Assembly (NCBI RefSeq): GCF_001571045.1
Contig: NZ_BCSV01000005.1
Coordinates: 62,001-126,000, forward strand
Source of the DNA: Curtobacterium ammoniigenes NBRC 101786
GTDB lineage: Bacteria > Actinomycetota > Actinomycetes > Actinomycetales > Microbacteriaceae
Direction of reading: 5' to 3'
Length of the DNA: 64,000 bases
The translations under genes were made by a program, and so were the position numbers. The notes under the pieces are model-generated. The model was not told the DNA's origin and did not search any database. It worked only from the letters and a program-made list of their open reading frames with translations. Shown one piece after another: positions 1 through 8,317 of this stretch (its first letter is position 1; each line of letters begins with the position of its first letter).

Positions 1-1
1 G

Positions 2-1408
2 TTCGACCGCTCGACGCATTCCGCGGACATCGCCCAGTTCGGCGACGACCTGGCGCGCGGTCTCGAAGCCGCGCACGACCGCCGACGCATCCTGCACGCT
101 CGTGGCGACGCCACCGGAGCCGCACTCGAGGAGACGCTCGCCGCCGCCGTCCGCCGGTCGCCCGCCCGCATCCTCGAACGAACACATCTCGTCGACCTCA
201 TCATCCGCGGAGGCGCCGTCGTCGGCGCGCAGCTCGTCGGAGCGGGCGGCACACCGATCGCGCAGCGTGCCGACGCCGTGATCCTCGCGTCCGGAGGAGC
301 GGGCCGGCTCTACAGCACGACCACGAACCCAGTCGTGGCAACGGGTGACGGCCAAGCGGCGGCATGGCGCGCGGGAGCGGTGCTGACCGACCTCGAGTTC
401 GTGCAGTTCCACCCCACGCGGCTCGCCGTGGACGGCGGCCCGCTGATCTCGGAGGCGGTCCGCGGAGAAGGGGCGCGACTCCTGGACGCATCCGGACGGC
501 CGTTCATGGCCGCGGTGCACCCGGCTGCCGAGCTCGCGCCCCGCGACGTCGTCGCGCGCGCCATCGCGGCCGCGATCGTCGAGCGTGGCGGGCCCGTGCT
601 GCTCGACGCGACCGCGTTGGAACGGTCCGACCCGGGCTTCTTGACGCGTCGGTTCCCGGGGCTCACCAGGGCAACGCGCGCCGCGGGCTTCGACTGGCGC
701 GTCGAAGCGGTGCCGGTCACGCCCGCAGCGCATTACGCGATGGGCGGGGTCGCAACCGATCTCGACGGCAGGACCTCGATCCCCGGCCTGTTCGCGGCCG
801 GCGAGGTCGCCTGCACCGGGGTCCATGGCGCGAATCGACTCGCATCGAACTCGTTGCTCGAAGGGCTCGTGTTCGCAGCGCGCGCGGCAGATGCGATCGA
901 TCGGCCATATCCGGAGCGTGTTGCGGTGCGTGGCTCCACGACCGTCGAGGTTGTTCCTGACGCGATGCCGTCGGCGGTCGCACCGGACCGCGCCGCTTCG
1001 ATCGCGTCGGGGACGCGCCTCCCCGCCGATTCTGTGGCGAGTCCCTCGGTTCGGCAGGCAGTACAGACCGTCATGGAGGCACGGGTCGGCCTGTTGCGCG
1101 ACGAAGCCGGCCTCGCGCGCGCACTGCGCGACATCGAGGCACTGCGCGCCGATCGTTCACTCCGCAGAGGGGTCAGCGCCGTACCAGAGTCGGTCGACGC
1201 CAGCGAAACCGAGAACCTCCTCGATCTCGCGCGACTCACCATCGTGGCGGCGGCATCGCGAACGGAATCGCGCGGCGCGCACGCCCGCACGGACTGCCCC
1301 GCCACCGACCCGAATCAGGCCCGACCGCGTGCGTGGCGGCGGGTCGACGTCCAGAGCGCATCGGCCTTCCCGGCCGAGGTGCGTCGCAGCCAAGGAGCCG
1401 CAGCATGA
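2..1408 (+). CDS. nadB: L-aspartate oxidase, 5' end outside window
   Basis: FAD enzyme that oxidises L-aspartate to iminoaspartate, the first step of de novo NAD synthesis. The reading frame is already open at the first base, so the N-terminal FAD-binding part is missing; 468 residues are visible. Recognisable succinate dehydrogenase/fumarate reductase flavoprotein motifs are VILASGGAGRLYSTTTNP, the substrate-loop FVQFHPTRL, an HYAMGGV histidine segment, and GLFAAGEVACTGVHGANRLASNSLLE near residue 270 of the visible part (quoted in pieces here: GLFAAGE, GANRLASNSLLE). The C-terminal helical domain is present. The stop overlaps the nadC start as ATGA, so the two are co-translated. nadA presumably lies upstream. 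Confidence 0.95.
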   Translation, partial: FDRSTHSADIAQFGDDLARGLEAAHDRRRILHARGDATGAALEETLAAAVRRSPARILERTHLVDLIIRGGAVVGAQLVGAGGTPIAQRADAVILASGGAGRLYSTTTNPVVATGDGQAAAWRAGAVLTDLEFVQFHPTRLAVDGGPLISEAVRGEGARLLDASGRPFMAAVHPAAELAPRDVVARAIAAAIVERGGPVLLDATALERSDPGFLTRRFPGLTRATRAAGFDWRVEAVPVTPAAHYAMGGVATDLDGRTSIPGLFAAGEVACTGVHGANRLASNSLLEGLVFAARAADAIDRPYPERVAVRGSTTVEVVPDAMPSAVAPDRAASIASGTRLPADSVASPSVRQAVQTVMEARVGLLRDEAGLARALRDIEALRADRSLRRGVSAVPESVDASETENLLDLARLTIVAAASRTESRGAHARTDCPATDPNQARPRAWRRVDVQSASAFPAEVRRSQGAAA

Positions 1409-2262
1409 TTCACCCGATTCCCGAGCACGCGCTCCGCGCCGTGATCGACATGGCACTCGCGGAAGACGCTCCCTGGGGTGACATCACGAGCGAGGCGTTC
1501 CTTCCGCCGAATGCGATCGCCGACGCGGAACTCCGTGCGCGCGAACCCGGCGTCCTCGCGGGCGCGACGGTCGTCGCTGCGGCGATGGCGGCGTGCGGAG
1601 CGGTGGACGTGATCGCACATGTCGAGGATGGCGAGCGGTTCGCGTCCGGAACGCTGCTCGCCACCGTTCGTGGCCCGGCGCGAGCAGTGCTTCGTGCAGA
1701 GCGCGTCGCGCTGAACCTGGTTCAACGGATGAGCGGCATCGCGACCGCAACCGCGGCCTACGTCGATGCGGTGTCCGGCACGCGGGCGAGGATCGTCGAC
1801 ACGCGGAAGACCACGCCGGGACTTCGGGCACTCGAGCGATACGCAGTCCGCTGTGGCGGTGGCTTCAACCACCGCACGTCACTCTCCGATGCCGTCCTCG
1901 CCAAGGACAACCACCTCGCGGTCCTCGCCGCGAACGGCGTCGGCATCGCGGACGCCATTCGAGCCGCCCGCGGCCAGATCGGTCACACCGTGCATCTTGA
2001 GGTCGAGGTCGACCGGATCGACCAGATCGAGCCCGTCGTGGGCGCCGGCATCGACACGATCATGCTCGACAACTTCACGCCGGACATGCTCCGCGAAGGC
2101 GTGCAGATCGTCGCGGGTCGCGCGCTCGTCGAGGCGTCCGGCGGTGTCTCGCTGGACACCGTTCGGAGTATCGCGGAGACCGGCGTGGACCTCATCTCCG
2201 TCGGTGCGCTGACACACTCGGCCCGTGCGCTCGACCTCGGGCTCGACATCGCGATCGCATGA
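1405..2262 (+). CDS. nadC: Nicotinate-nucleotide pyrophosphorylase (quinolinate phosphoribosyltransferase)
   Basis: Converts quinolinate and PRPP to nicotinate mononucleotide with loss of CO2, in the cytoplasm. The 285-residue protein has the family hallmarks: EDAPWGDITSEAF near the N-terminus, LNLVQRMSGIAT, the substrate-binding VDTRKTTPGLRALERYAV, GGGFNHRTSLSDAVLAKDNH, and EVEVD followed by MLDNF in the C-terminal barrel. AAGGAG at 1392-1397 sits 7 nt before the ATG, inside the end of nadB, and the ATG overlaps the nadB stop. Length and motifs are normal; no sign of damage. Confidence 0.97.
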   Translation: MIHPIPEHALRAVIDMALAEDAPWGDITSEAFLPPNAIADAELRAREPGVLAGATVVAAAMAACGAVDVIAHVEDGERFASGTLLATVRGPARAVLRAERVALNLVQRMSGIATATAAYVDAVSGTRARIVDTRKTTPGLRALERYAVRCGGGFNHRTSLSDAVLAKDNHLAVLAANGVGIADAIRAARGQIGHTVHLEVEVDRIDQIEPVVGAGIDTIMLDNFTPDMLREGVQIVAGRALVEASGGVSLDTVRSIAETGVDLISVGALTHSARALDLGLDIAIA

Positions 2263-2307
2263 CCGAGCTCATCGCATGACCATGACCGAGTTCATCGGAT
2301 GACCGAG
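2259..2307 (+). repeat. Three ATGACCGAG copies forming two coupled six-codon mini-ORFs
   Basis: ATGACCGAG occurs at 2259, 2282 and 2299. The first ATG overlaps the nadC stop (TGA 2260-2262) and reads six codons (M-T-E-L-I-A) to TGA 2277-2279. Two bases later the second reads M-T-E-F-I-G to TGA 2300-2302, which overlaps the third ATG, the desulfurase start. It looks like a tandem duplication of the start region that leaves an unbroken chain of stop/start junctions. Confidence 0.7.
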
Positions 2308-3501
2308 GAGTCGCGATTCGCCGAGATGTATCTCGACGTCGCTGCGAGCGCGCCGATTCGACCCGAGGTGCTGGCCGCCATGTGGCCGTACCTGACGGTG
2401 CACGTCGGCAATCCGGCCTCCACCCACGATCGCGGCCGCGAACTCGCGCAGACGATTGCGCATGCTCGGACCCAGATCGGTCGGTCGCTCGGCGCACGCG
2501 CGAACGAGGTGATCGTGACCGCAGGCGGCACTGAGTCAGACAACGCGGCGATCAAGGGGATCGCGCTCGCACGTCCACGCGGGCGGCACATCGTCACCGC
2601 AGCCACGGAGCACGAGGCGGTCCTCGCGAGCTGTGATTACCTCGCGCGTCTGCATGGCTTCGCCGTCTCGTTCGTGCCCACGGACCGCCACGGCGTCGTC
2701 ACGCCGGAAGCGCTCCGCGAGGTCGTCCGAGCCGACACGACGCTCGTCACCATCGCGCATGCCAACAACGAGATCGGAACCGTCCAGGACATCGCCGCCC
2801 TCGCGAAGGTCGCGCACGAGGTCGGCGCGCGCATCCACACGGATGCCGTGCAGTCCGCGCCGTGGCTCCCGGTCGACCTGCGGGAGCTCGGGGTCGACGC
2901 GCTCAGCATCTCCGGTCACAAAGTCGGCGCTCCGACCGGTGTCGGCGCACTGCTGCTGCGCAACGGGGTGCCATTCGAACCGCTCATGCATGGCGGCGGC
3001 CACCAGCAGGGGCGCCGCTCCGGCACCGAGGACACGGCCGGCACGGTGGCGCTCGCGACCGCACTCGCGCTCAACGCGGCGGACCGGGAGCAGCGGTCGG
3101 CGGCAGCGGCGTCTGCCCGCGACGCCCTCATCGACATCGTGCTGCGCCGTGTGCCGGGCGCGCTGCTGACCGGGTCGCGCACCGCGCGCCTCCCGGGTCA
3201 CGCGTCGTTCTGCATTGCCTCGACGACACTGCCGGACGGTCGGACGGCTCCCGCACCCAACGGCGAGACCGTGCTGATCGAGCTCGAGCAGCGCGGCGTC
3301 ATCGCGTCGGCGGGGAGCGCCTGCGCGGCCGGCTCGTCAGACGTCTCGCATGTGCTCCGTGCGATCGGTCTCGGCGATGACCTGGCGCGCACGTCGCTTC
3401 GCTTCTCGTTCGGCGCGGAGATCACCAGGGAGAGTGCTGCCGGCGTGGGGGAGGCGATTGCGGAGACCGTCGCACTCGTTCGGGAGGCCCACCAAAAGTA
3501 G
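2299..3501 (+). CDS. Cysteine desulfurase, NifS/IscS class
   Basis: PLP enzyme that removes sulfur from cysteine as an enzyme-bound persulfide for Fe-S cluster or tRNA thiolation work. 400 residues. Visible motifs: N-terminal YLDVAASAP, GGTESDN (PLP phosphate region), ATEHEAVL histidine, the PLP lysine in SISGHKVGAP, and the catalytic cysteine in SAGSACAAGSSD followed by SHVLRAIG, which is the class I (IscS/NifS) loop. Start 2299 is favoured because its ATG overlaps the stop of a mini-ORF; ATG 2326 (MYLDVAAS) with GAGGAG at 2305-2310 is a possible alternative. It follows nadC, so it may supply sulfur for the NadA cluster (inference). No scaffold or mnmA gene follows. Confidence 0.93.
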   Translation: MTEESRFAEMYLDVAASAPIRPEVLAAMWPYLTVHVGNPASTHDRGRELAQTIAHARTQIGRSLGARANEVIVTAGGTESDNAAIKGIALARPRGRHIVTAATEHEAVLASCDYLARLHGFAVSFVPTDRHGVVTPEALREVVRADTTLVTIAHANNEIGTVQDIAALAKVAHEVGARIHTDAVQSAPWLPVDLRELGVDALSISGHKVGAPTGVGALLLRNGVPFEPLMHGGGHQQGRRSGTEDTAGTVALATALALNAADREQRSAAAASARDALIDIVLRRVPGALLTGSRTARLPGHASFCIASTTLPDGRTAPAPNGETVLIELEQRGVIASAGSACAAGSSDVSHVLRAIGLGDDLARTSLRFSFGAEITRESAAGVGEAIAETVALVREAHQK

Positions 3502-3569
3502 AATAGACGGTCTACTCCATAAAAGGGGCCCGGTCCCCCATTGTGCGGACACGCGCTTGTCGGCACAAT
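3498..3569. promoter_or_regulatory. Cluster of three inverted repeats ahead of a small membrane-protein gene
   Basis: AGTAGA 3498-3503 faces TCTACT 3511-3516, with a perfect 11-bp palindrome TAGACGGTCTA at 3504-3514. GGGGCCCGGTCCCC follows at 3525-3538. A 30-bp near-palindrome (ATTGTGC 3540-3546 facing GCACAAT 3563-3569, two internal mismatch pairs) ends just before a GGAGG. They could be operators or the desulfurase terminator; there is no regulator gene next to them. Confidence 0.5.
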
Positions 3570-3576
3570 GGAGGAC

Positions 3577-3825
3577 ATGGCAAACGCAATGGGAAGCATG
3601 CGAGACGGAGTGGACCGCGTCCACGCCGTGCAGTTCCTTCCGGCCCCGGTGACCCTGCTGGCGCTCGCCGTCGGCGGCACCCACCACCTCGGAGTCGCAC
3701 CGCTCGGTGTCATCGCGATCATCGGTGCGCTCGCCACGATCGGCAGCGTGCTGCTGCCGATGCTCCGCCCCGCATCCGCATCGTCGGCGCTCCCGATCCC
3801 TCGCGAGGAAGATCGGATCCGCTGA
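3577..3825 (+). CDS. Small two-helix membrane protein, unknown function
   Basis: 82 residues if the ATG at 3577 is used. After a short charged N-terminus there are two hydrophobic segments separated by a Gly/His/Pro turn (FLPAPVTLLALAV and VIAIIGALATIGSVLLPML), then a short charged tail ending REEDRIR. The frame has several in-frame ATGs (3568, 3577, 3589, 3598) and the only good Shine-Dalgarno (GGAGG 3570-3574) is too close to 3577 and rather far from 3589, so the start is uncertain. I do not recognise the family. Two strong inverted repeats follow its stop. Confidence 0.5.
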   Translation: MANAMGSMRDGVDRVHAVQFLPAPVTLLALAVGGTHHLGVAPLGVIAIIGALATIGSVLLPMLRPASASSALPIPREEDRIR

Positions 3826-3897
3826 TCCCCCTGTGCGCCCCCGGTCTCGTCCCCCCTGCCGACCGGGTGCGCCGCCGGACATCCTGTCGTCCGGCTC

Positions 3898-3928
3898 GGG
3901 GCGCGGCTCACCCCTGAAGCCGCGCCCC
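3898..3928. terminator. Hairpin between convergent genes
   Basis: Perfect 11-bp arms GGGGCGCGGCT (3898-3908) and AGCCGCGCCCC (3918-3928) with a 9-nt loop. No U-tract, as is common in high-GC genomes. It lies between the converging 3577-3825 and 4012-4473 genes and could serve both. Confidence 0.6.
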
Positions 3929-3938
3929 ACACCTCGGC

Positions 3939-3988
3939 TCCCGCCGCGGGACCGCCTCTGTGCGGAACCCCCTGATCCCGCGGCGGGA
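3939..3988. terminator. Second hairpin between convergent genes
   Basis: Perfect 13-bp inverted repeat TCCCGCCGCGGGA (3939-3951) and TCCCGCGGCGGGA (3976-3988), with a 24-nt loop. Together with the preceding hairpin it fills the 186-bp convergent gap. Confidence 0.5.
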
Positions 3989-4011
3989 CCGATGGGTCGT
4001 CCCTCGCCCGC

Positions 4012-4473
4012 TCACCCCTGGTCTGGCATTGCGGCGCCCGGCCACACGTAGGCCAGGTCGTCCGACGTATCCGCGAATCGGTCCCGGTAGAAACTCGGCT
4101 CCTTCTGCACCAGGCGCGATCGATGCGACTCGTGCACTGCGGGATCGCCGAGCCACGGCGGCATGGTGATCTCGCCGCGGTGGTACGCATCCGCGTCCTC
4201 CGGGACGCGCTCGAGGTCGAGCAGCGTCTTATCGCGGCAGGTGTCCGGGTGGCCTCTGGCAACCCATTCCGCGCAGATCGCGTCCTGATACCGCATGAGC
4301 GCCGGTCGATATCCGCGCCACATGGTGACCACTGGATGGTGCTGCCAGCCGTAGCCGGGCAGTGTCAGGGCGCGCATGACCTGCAGCGTCTCGACGCGCT
4401 GCTTGCCGAGACGACGTGCGTCGAGGGCCGCTGCGCTCTCGGCAAAGTCCGGATACGGCAAGAACGTCTGCAT
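4012..4473 (-). CDS. MSMEG_6728-family protein, possible pyrimidine-dimer glycosylase relative
   Basis: 153 residues from MQTFLPYPDF, a start that matches the compact actinobacterial family named after MSMEG_6728. Conserved-looking features are the N-terminal F-x-P-Y-x-D-F, LDARRLGKQRVE, HHPVVTMW, and the C-terminal ESHRSRLVQKEPSFYR. The family is generally linked to the T4 endonuclease V-like pyrimidine dimer glycosylase fold, but I assign no reaction with certainty. A longer frame upstream (to 4521) is open but lacks support. TACGGT lies 8 nt before the ATG, so the mRNA may be leaderless. Confidence 0.75.
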   Translation of the reverse strand: MQTFLPYPDFAESAAALDARRLGKQRVETLQVMRALTLPGYGWQHHPVVTMWRGYRPALMRYQDAICAEWVARGHPDTCRDKTLLDLERVPEDADAYHRGEITMPPWLGDPAVHESHRSRLVQKEPSFYRDRFADTSDDLAYVWPGAAMPDQG

Positions 4474-4617
4474 GCCCTCGCACCGTACCCGTCGTGCGTG
4501 CGGAAGCGGTGCCGTCCTCATGCGGCGCCTGGCAGTCGGAGCGGACGCACAGCAAATGTGGCGGGTGTTTCGTCAAGCCGTGAGGTGGATGCGGAAACGC
4601 TGCGCGCTGTCTGCGTG

Positions 4618-4743
4618 TACTGTGCCCCGATGGGTCCGGCACGACGCCGGGCCTGTCTGACGCAGGGGAGCGGCCGTCACGAGCGGCGCTGTCCCCCGAG
4701 ACTCGTTCGTCTCGCAGACGCACCGTACCGACGGGGAGTGCCC
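4618..4743 (+). promoter_or_regulatory. Candidate promoter and leader of the symporter gene
   Basis: TACTGT (4618-4623) is followed six bases later by an ATG (4630) that is in frame with the symporter. Third-position G/C is low in the 38 intervening codons, so I read this as an untranslated leader rather than an N-terminal extension. A small inverted repeat CGAGAC/GTCTCG (4697-4714) and GGGGAG (4733-4738) precede ATG 4744. Confidence 0.4.
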
Positions 4744-6420
4744 ATGGTTTCCGCCGCAGCCGCCAATCCGATCCAACTCAGTCTGAGCTGGGTCGACTAT
4801 TTGATGATCATCGTCTACTTCGCCGTCGTCATCGGCATCGGGTTCACGGCGCGACGCCAGGTCCGGACGAGCATGGACTTCTTCCTGTCCGGCCGATCGA
4901 TGCCCGCGTGGATCACCGGACTCGCGTTCGTCTCCGCCAACCTCGGAGCGACCGAGATCCTCGGGATGGCGGCGAACGGCGCGCAGATCGGAATGGCGAC
5001 GCTGCACTACTACCTCATCGGTGCCGTACCGGCAATGGTGTTTCTCGGCCTCGTCATGATGCCGTTCTATTACGGGTCGAAGGTTCGCTCGGTGCCGGAG
5101 TTCATGCTCCGTCGATTCGGTAAGGCGCCCCACCTCGTGAACGCGATCGCGTTCGCGGTGTCGAACGTCCTCATCGCCGGCATCAACCTCTACGCGATGG
5201 CGATCGTCATCGAGGCGATGCTCGGGTGGCCCGAGTGGCTCGCCATCATCGTCAGTGCCGGATTCGTCCTCGTCTACATCACCCTCGGCGGGCTCTCGAG
5301 CGCGATCTACAACGAGGTCATGCAGTTCTTCGTCATCATCGCCGGGCTCATCCCGCTGACGATCGTCGGTCTGCATCGGGTCGGCGGGTGGAATGGGCTG
5401 TCGTCGGCGATCGCTCACACGCAGGGTGTCGAGCACCTCTCCACCTGGGCGGGCACCGCGATCGGACACACCACCAACCCGATCGGAGCGAACTGGTTGG
5501 CCATCGTCCTCGGTCTCGGCTTCGTGCTGAGCTTCGGTTACTGGACCACCAACTTCACCGAGGTGCAGCGGGCCTTCTCGGCGAAGAACATGTCGGCTGC
5601 CCGTCGAACGCCGCTCATCGCCGCGATCCCCAAGCTCTTCATCCCGTTCATCGTCGTGATCCCGGGACTCATCGCAGCGGCCGTCATCGGGAACCAGTTC
5701 GCCGACCCGCACTCCGGGCTCACCTACAACGACGCGATCCCGAAGCTGATTCAGATGTACCTGCCGACCGGTGTGCTCGGGGTCGCAGTGACGGGCCTCC
5801 TGGCAAGCTTCATGGCCGGCATGGCGGCGAACGTCTCGAGCTTCAACACCGTGTTCACCTACGACATCTGGCAGCGCTACATCAAGCCGAACATGCCCGA
5901 CGTCCACTACCTGCGCACCGGCCGCTGGGTCACGATCGCGGGTGTCCTGATCGGGATCGCCACGGCGTTCATCGCAGCGCAGGCGCAGAACATCATGACG
6001 TACATGCAGACGCTGTTCTCGTTCTTCAACGCGCCGCTGTTCGCCGTGTTCATTCTCGGCTTGCTGTGGAAGCGCATGACCACCTCGGCAGCGCTCTGGT
6101 CGTACATCCTCGGCATCGTCACCCCGACGATCACGTGGATCGCCTATCTCGTGAACCCGAAGCTCTTCGCCACGGCCACGGCCGAGACCCTGTACGGCGC
6201 GATCATCTCGTTCGTCACGGTGCTCGTGGTCGGCGTCGTGATCTCGCTGTTCACGAAGCCCAAGGCGGAGCGCGAGCTCTCCGGGCTCGTGTACGGCATC
6301 GGCAAGATCGACCTTCACGGCGACGCCGTCGCGACGGACACGGCTTGGTATCGATCGCCGGCGCTCCTCGGGACCGTCGCGCTCGTTCTCTGCGTCGTCC
6401 TGTACCTCCCCTTCCTCTGA
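4744..6420 (+). CDS. Sodium:solute symporter (SSS family)
   Basis: 558-residue polytopic membrane protein of the SSS/SGLT fold, moving a solute into the cell with Na+. Around 14 hydrophobic segments can be counted. Family signatures are YFAVVIGIGF in the first helix, DFFLSGRSMPAWITG, the LGATEILGMAANGAQ stretch, PEFMLRRF, and LGFVLSFGYWTTNFTEVQRA (the classical SSS signature region, shortened here). The start at 4744 has GGGGAG five bases upstream. The substrate cannot be read from sequence; sugar, inositol and galactose transporters all share these motifs. The small protein 30 nt downstream is probably co-transcribed. Confidence 0.93.
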   Translation: MVSAAAANPIQLSLSWVDYLMIIVYFAVVIGIGFTARRQVRTSMDFFLSGRSMPAWITGLAFVSANLGATEILGMAANGAQIGMATLHYYLIGAVPAMVFLGLVMMPFYYGSKVRSVPEFMLRRFGKAPHLVNAIAFAVSNVLIAGINLYAMAIVIEAMLGWPEWLAIIVSAGFVLVYITLGGLSSAIYNEVMQFFVIIAGLIPLTIVGLHRVGGWNGLSSAIAHTQGVEHLSTWAGTAIGHTTNPIGANWLAIVLGLGFVLSFGYWTTNFTEVQRAFSAKNMSAARRTPLIAAIPKLFIPFIVVIPGLIAAAVIGNQFADPHSGLTYNDAIPKLIQMYLPTGVLGVAVTGLLASFMAGMAANVSSFNTVFTYDIWQRYIKPNMPDVHYLRTGRWVTIAGVLIGIATAFIAAQAQNIMTYMQTLFSFFNAPLFAVFILGLLWKRMTTSAALWSYILGIVTPTITWIAYLVNPKLFATATAETLYGAIISFVTVLVVGVVISLFTKPKAERELSGLVYGIGKIDLHGDAVATDTAWYRSPALLGTVALVLCVVLYLPFL

Positions 6421-6449
6421 TCGAGCCGGCACGTTAGGAGCACTGCATC

Positions 6450-6791
6450 ATGACTGAAGAGAACGTTCCGACCCGGCCGCTGACCGACGCCGAGAAGGAG
6501 GCGCTGGTCCGGTCCACACGACGGCTCGACCTCCGCCGCATCCTCGGTGGGCTGTTCGTGCTGTACGGCGTCATCGTCACCATCGTCGGGATCGTCAATT
6601 ACTCGAGCGATCCGGCGAAGACCGGCGGAATCCACATCAACCTCTGGACGGGCATCGCGATGCTCGTCGCCGGGCTCCTGTTCTTCGTGTGGGATCGGAT
6701 GAACCCCGTCCCCGCTGAGGACATCGTCGGGCAGGTCGAGCATGAGGCCGACATCCGAGCTGAGGGGGAGGGCCGCGCACCCCAGCACTGA
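6450..6791 (+). CDS. Small two-helix membrane protein downstream of the symporter
   Basis: 113 residues. A charged N-terminus (PLTDAEKEALVRSTRRLDLRR) precedes two membrane segments, ILGGLFVLYGVIVTIVGIV and IAMLVAGLLFFVWDRM, with an acidic cytoplasmic tail. AGGAG (6436-6440) lies 9 nt before the ATG, and the gene begins 29 nt after the symporter stop, so they form one transcription unit. Probably an accessory or stability partner of the transporter (inference from position). I do not recognise a named family. Confidence 0.8.
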   Translation: MTEENVPTRPLTDAEKEALVRSTRRLDLRRILGGLFVLYGVIVTIVGIVNYSSDPAKTGGIHINLWTGIAMLVAGLLFFVWDRMNPVPAEDIVGQVEHEADIRAEGEGRAPQH

Positions 6792-6859
6792 GCTGCGTCC
6801 CCTGGCGGTGCCGTCGGCCACTCGATCGGAGTGTCCGACGGCATCGCTACGCTCGCCCC

Positions 6860-7468
6860 ATGTCGGATCTCCTCGTCGGCTCAGACGGCCTCGCTCGCCC
6901 GGTTTGGGCCGCAACCGATCCGCTCCTCCGCGACTATTACGACCACGAGTGGGGCATGCCCGTCCACGACGAGCGAGGGGTGTACGAGCGTCTCAGTCTC
7001 GAGGCCTTCCAGTCGGGTCTGTCCTGGCGGACGATCCTCGCGAAGCGACCGGCGTTCCGCGCGGCGTTCGCCGACTTCGACCCGGAGGCCGTGGCATCGT
7101 TCGGCGACGACGACACCGCGCGTCTCCTCGCTGATGCCGGTATCGTCCGCAATCGCGCGAAGATCGCCGCGACCATCGTGAACGCCCGAGCCACGGTCGC
7201 GCTGCGGGCCGAGGGTGGGCTCGGCGAGTTCGTCTGGTCGTTCCGGCCCCCGTCCACACCGGCCCCGCGCCTCCTGTCCGAGATCCCGACATCGAGTCCA
7301 GAGTCGACGGCGCTCGCCCGCGGCTTACGTGCCCGCGGGTTCGCATTCGTCGGCCCGACCACGATGTTCGCGCTGATGGAGGCGATCGGCATCGTGGACA
7401 CCCACCTCGTCGGCAGCCACCGCCGCGGGAGCTCCGGGGTCTGGACCGAGGGCCGTCCGCAGGACTAG
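6860..7468 (+). CDS. tag: DNA-3-methyladenine glycosylase I
   Basis: Excises 3-methyladenine from alkylated DNA as the first step of base excision repair. 202 residues. Tag hallmarks: DYYDHEWGMPVHDE near the N-terminus, LSLEAFQSGLSWRTILAKR containing the catalytic-loop glutamate, GIVRNRAKIAATIVNA, and VGPTTMFALMEAIGIVDTH near the end. The zinc-binding cysteines of the E. coli enzyme are not obvious, as in many actinobacterial members. TACGCT (6848-6853) ends 6 nt before the ATG with no Shine-Dalgarno, so a leaderless transcript is expected. Confidence 0.95.
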   Translation: MSDLLVGSDGLARPVWAATDPLLRDYYDHEWGMPVHDERGVYERLSLEAFQSGLSWRTILAKRPAFRAAFADFDPEAVASFGDDDTARLLADAGIVRNRAKIAATIVNARATVALRAEGGLGEFVWSFRPPSTPAPRLLSEIPTSSPESTALARGLRARGFAFVGPTTMFALMEAIGIVDTHLVGSHRRGSSGVWTEGRPQD

Positions 7469-7477
7469 GTTCTCGCC

Positions 7478-8317
7478 ATGAGCGGGCACGACGGCGCACA
7501 CGGGCACGACGGGTCGGCTGGGCGGGCCGTAGCGCGACCGATCACGCCGAAAGACGCGTTCACGGTGGAAATCGCTGCTGACGCGTCCGCGCCAGCACCG
7601 GAACCAAGTCCGACGACGGCCATGCCGCCCGAGCACGATCCGGCGATCGTTCGGATCGTGTTCGTGCTCTTCTCCGGCATGACGCAACTCGACTTCACCG
7701 GCCCCGCCGAGGTGCTCACCCGCGTGCCCGGAGCGACGGTCCAATATGCGGCCGCGTCGCTCGAGCCGCTGGCCACGGACTGCGGGTTCTCGGTCGTGCC
7801 CACGCACTGCTTCGCGGCGGTACCGGCGGCGGACGTCCTCGTCGTGCCCGGCGGCGACGGCGCGTTCGACGCCATGCTCGACCCCGCGGTCATCGACTTC
7901 ATCCGGACACAGGCCGAACGGGCGACGTGGGTCACATCCGTGTGCACCGGCGCGTTCGTCCTCGGGGCGGCGGGACTGCTGGCCGGCAAACGGGCGACGA
8001 CGCACTGGGCGTCACTGCCGATGCTCGACGCGTTCGGCGCGCACCCTGTCGGGGAGCGGGTCGTCGACGACGGCAGCGTCGTGACGGCCGCCGGCGTGAG
8101 CGCTGGAATCGATATGGCGCTGTGGCTCGCTGCCGAGCTTGCCGGCCAACCGGCCGCCGAGGGGATCCAACTGCAGCTCGAGTACGACCCGCAGCCACCG
8201 TTCGCGGCGCGCTCGGCAGCGAGCGCCGATACCCGCGTGCTCGCCGCCGCTCGCGCCGACGCCGAACGCCGACGCGGGGAGCGCGTGTCACGCGCGGCTG
8301 CAGCAGTGATCGGCTAA
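7478..8317 (+). CDS. DJ-1/PfpI-family protein, isonitrile hydratase-like
   Basis: 279 residues. A low-complexity N-terminal tail of about 50 residues rich in Ala, Pro and His precedes a DJ-1/PfpI domain that begins IVFVLFSGMTQLDFTGP. VVPGGDGAFD and the nucleophile elbow VTSVCTGAFVLGAAGLL (Cys) followed by RATTHW match the cyclohexyl-isocyanide hydratase branch, which adds water to isonitriles. TAGGTT (7466-7471) overlaps the tag stop codon and ends 6 nt before ATG 7478, favouring this leaderless start; ATG 7622 would drop the tail. Substrate is inferred only from family resemblance. Confidence 0.85.
   Translation: MSGHDGAHGHDGSAGRAVARPITPKDAFTVEIAADASAPAPEPSPTTAMPPEHDPAIVRIVFVLFSGMTQLDFTGPAEVLTRVPGATVQYAAASLEPLATDCGFSVVPTHCFAAVPAADVLVVPGGDGAFDAMLDPAVIDFIRTQAERATWVTSVCTGAFVLGAAGLLAGKRATTHWASLPMLDAFGAHPVGERVVDDGSVVTAAGVSAGIDMALWLAAELAGQPAAEGIQLQLEYDPQPPFAARSAASADTRVLAAARADAERRRGERVSRAAAAVIG

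Noticed and set aside
4630-4743. 38-residue N-terminal extension of the symporter from a leaderless ATG
   Set aside because: The -10 spacing fits, but third-position G/C is only about 63% in these codons and a good ribosome site precedes ATG 4744.
4573-6432. 619-codon minus-strand ORF
   Set aside because: Antisense shadow of the symporter with Asp/Arg/Glu-rich composition typical of such shadows.
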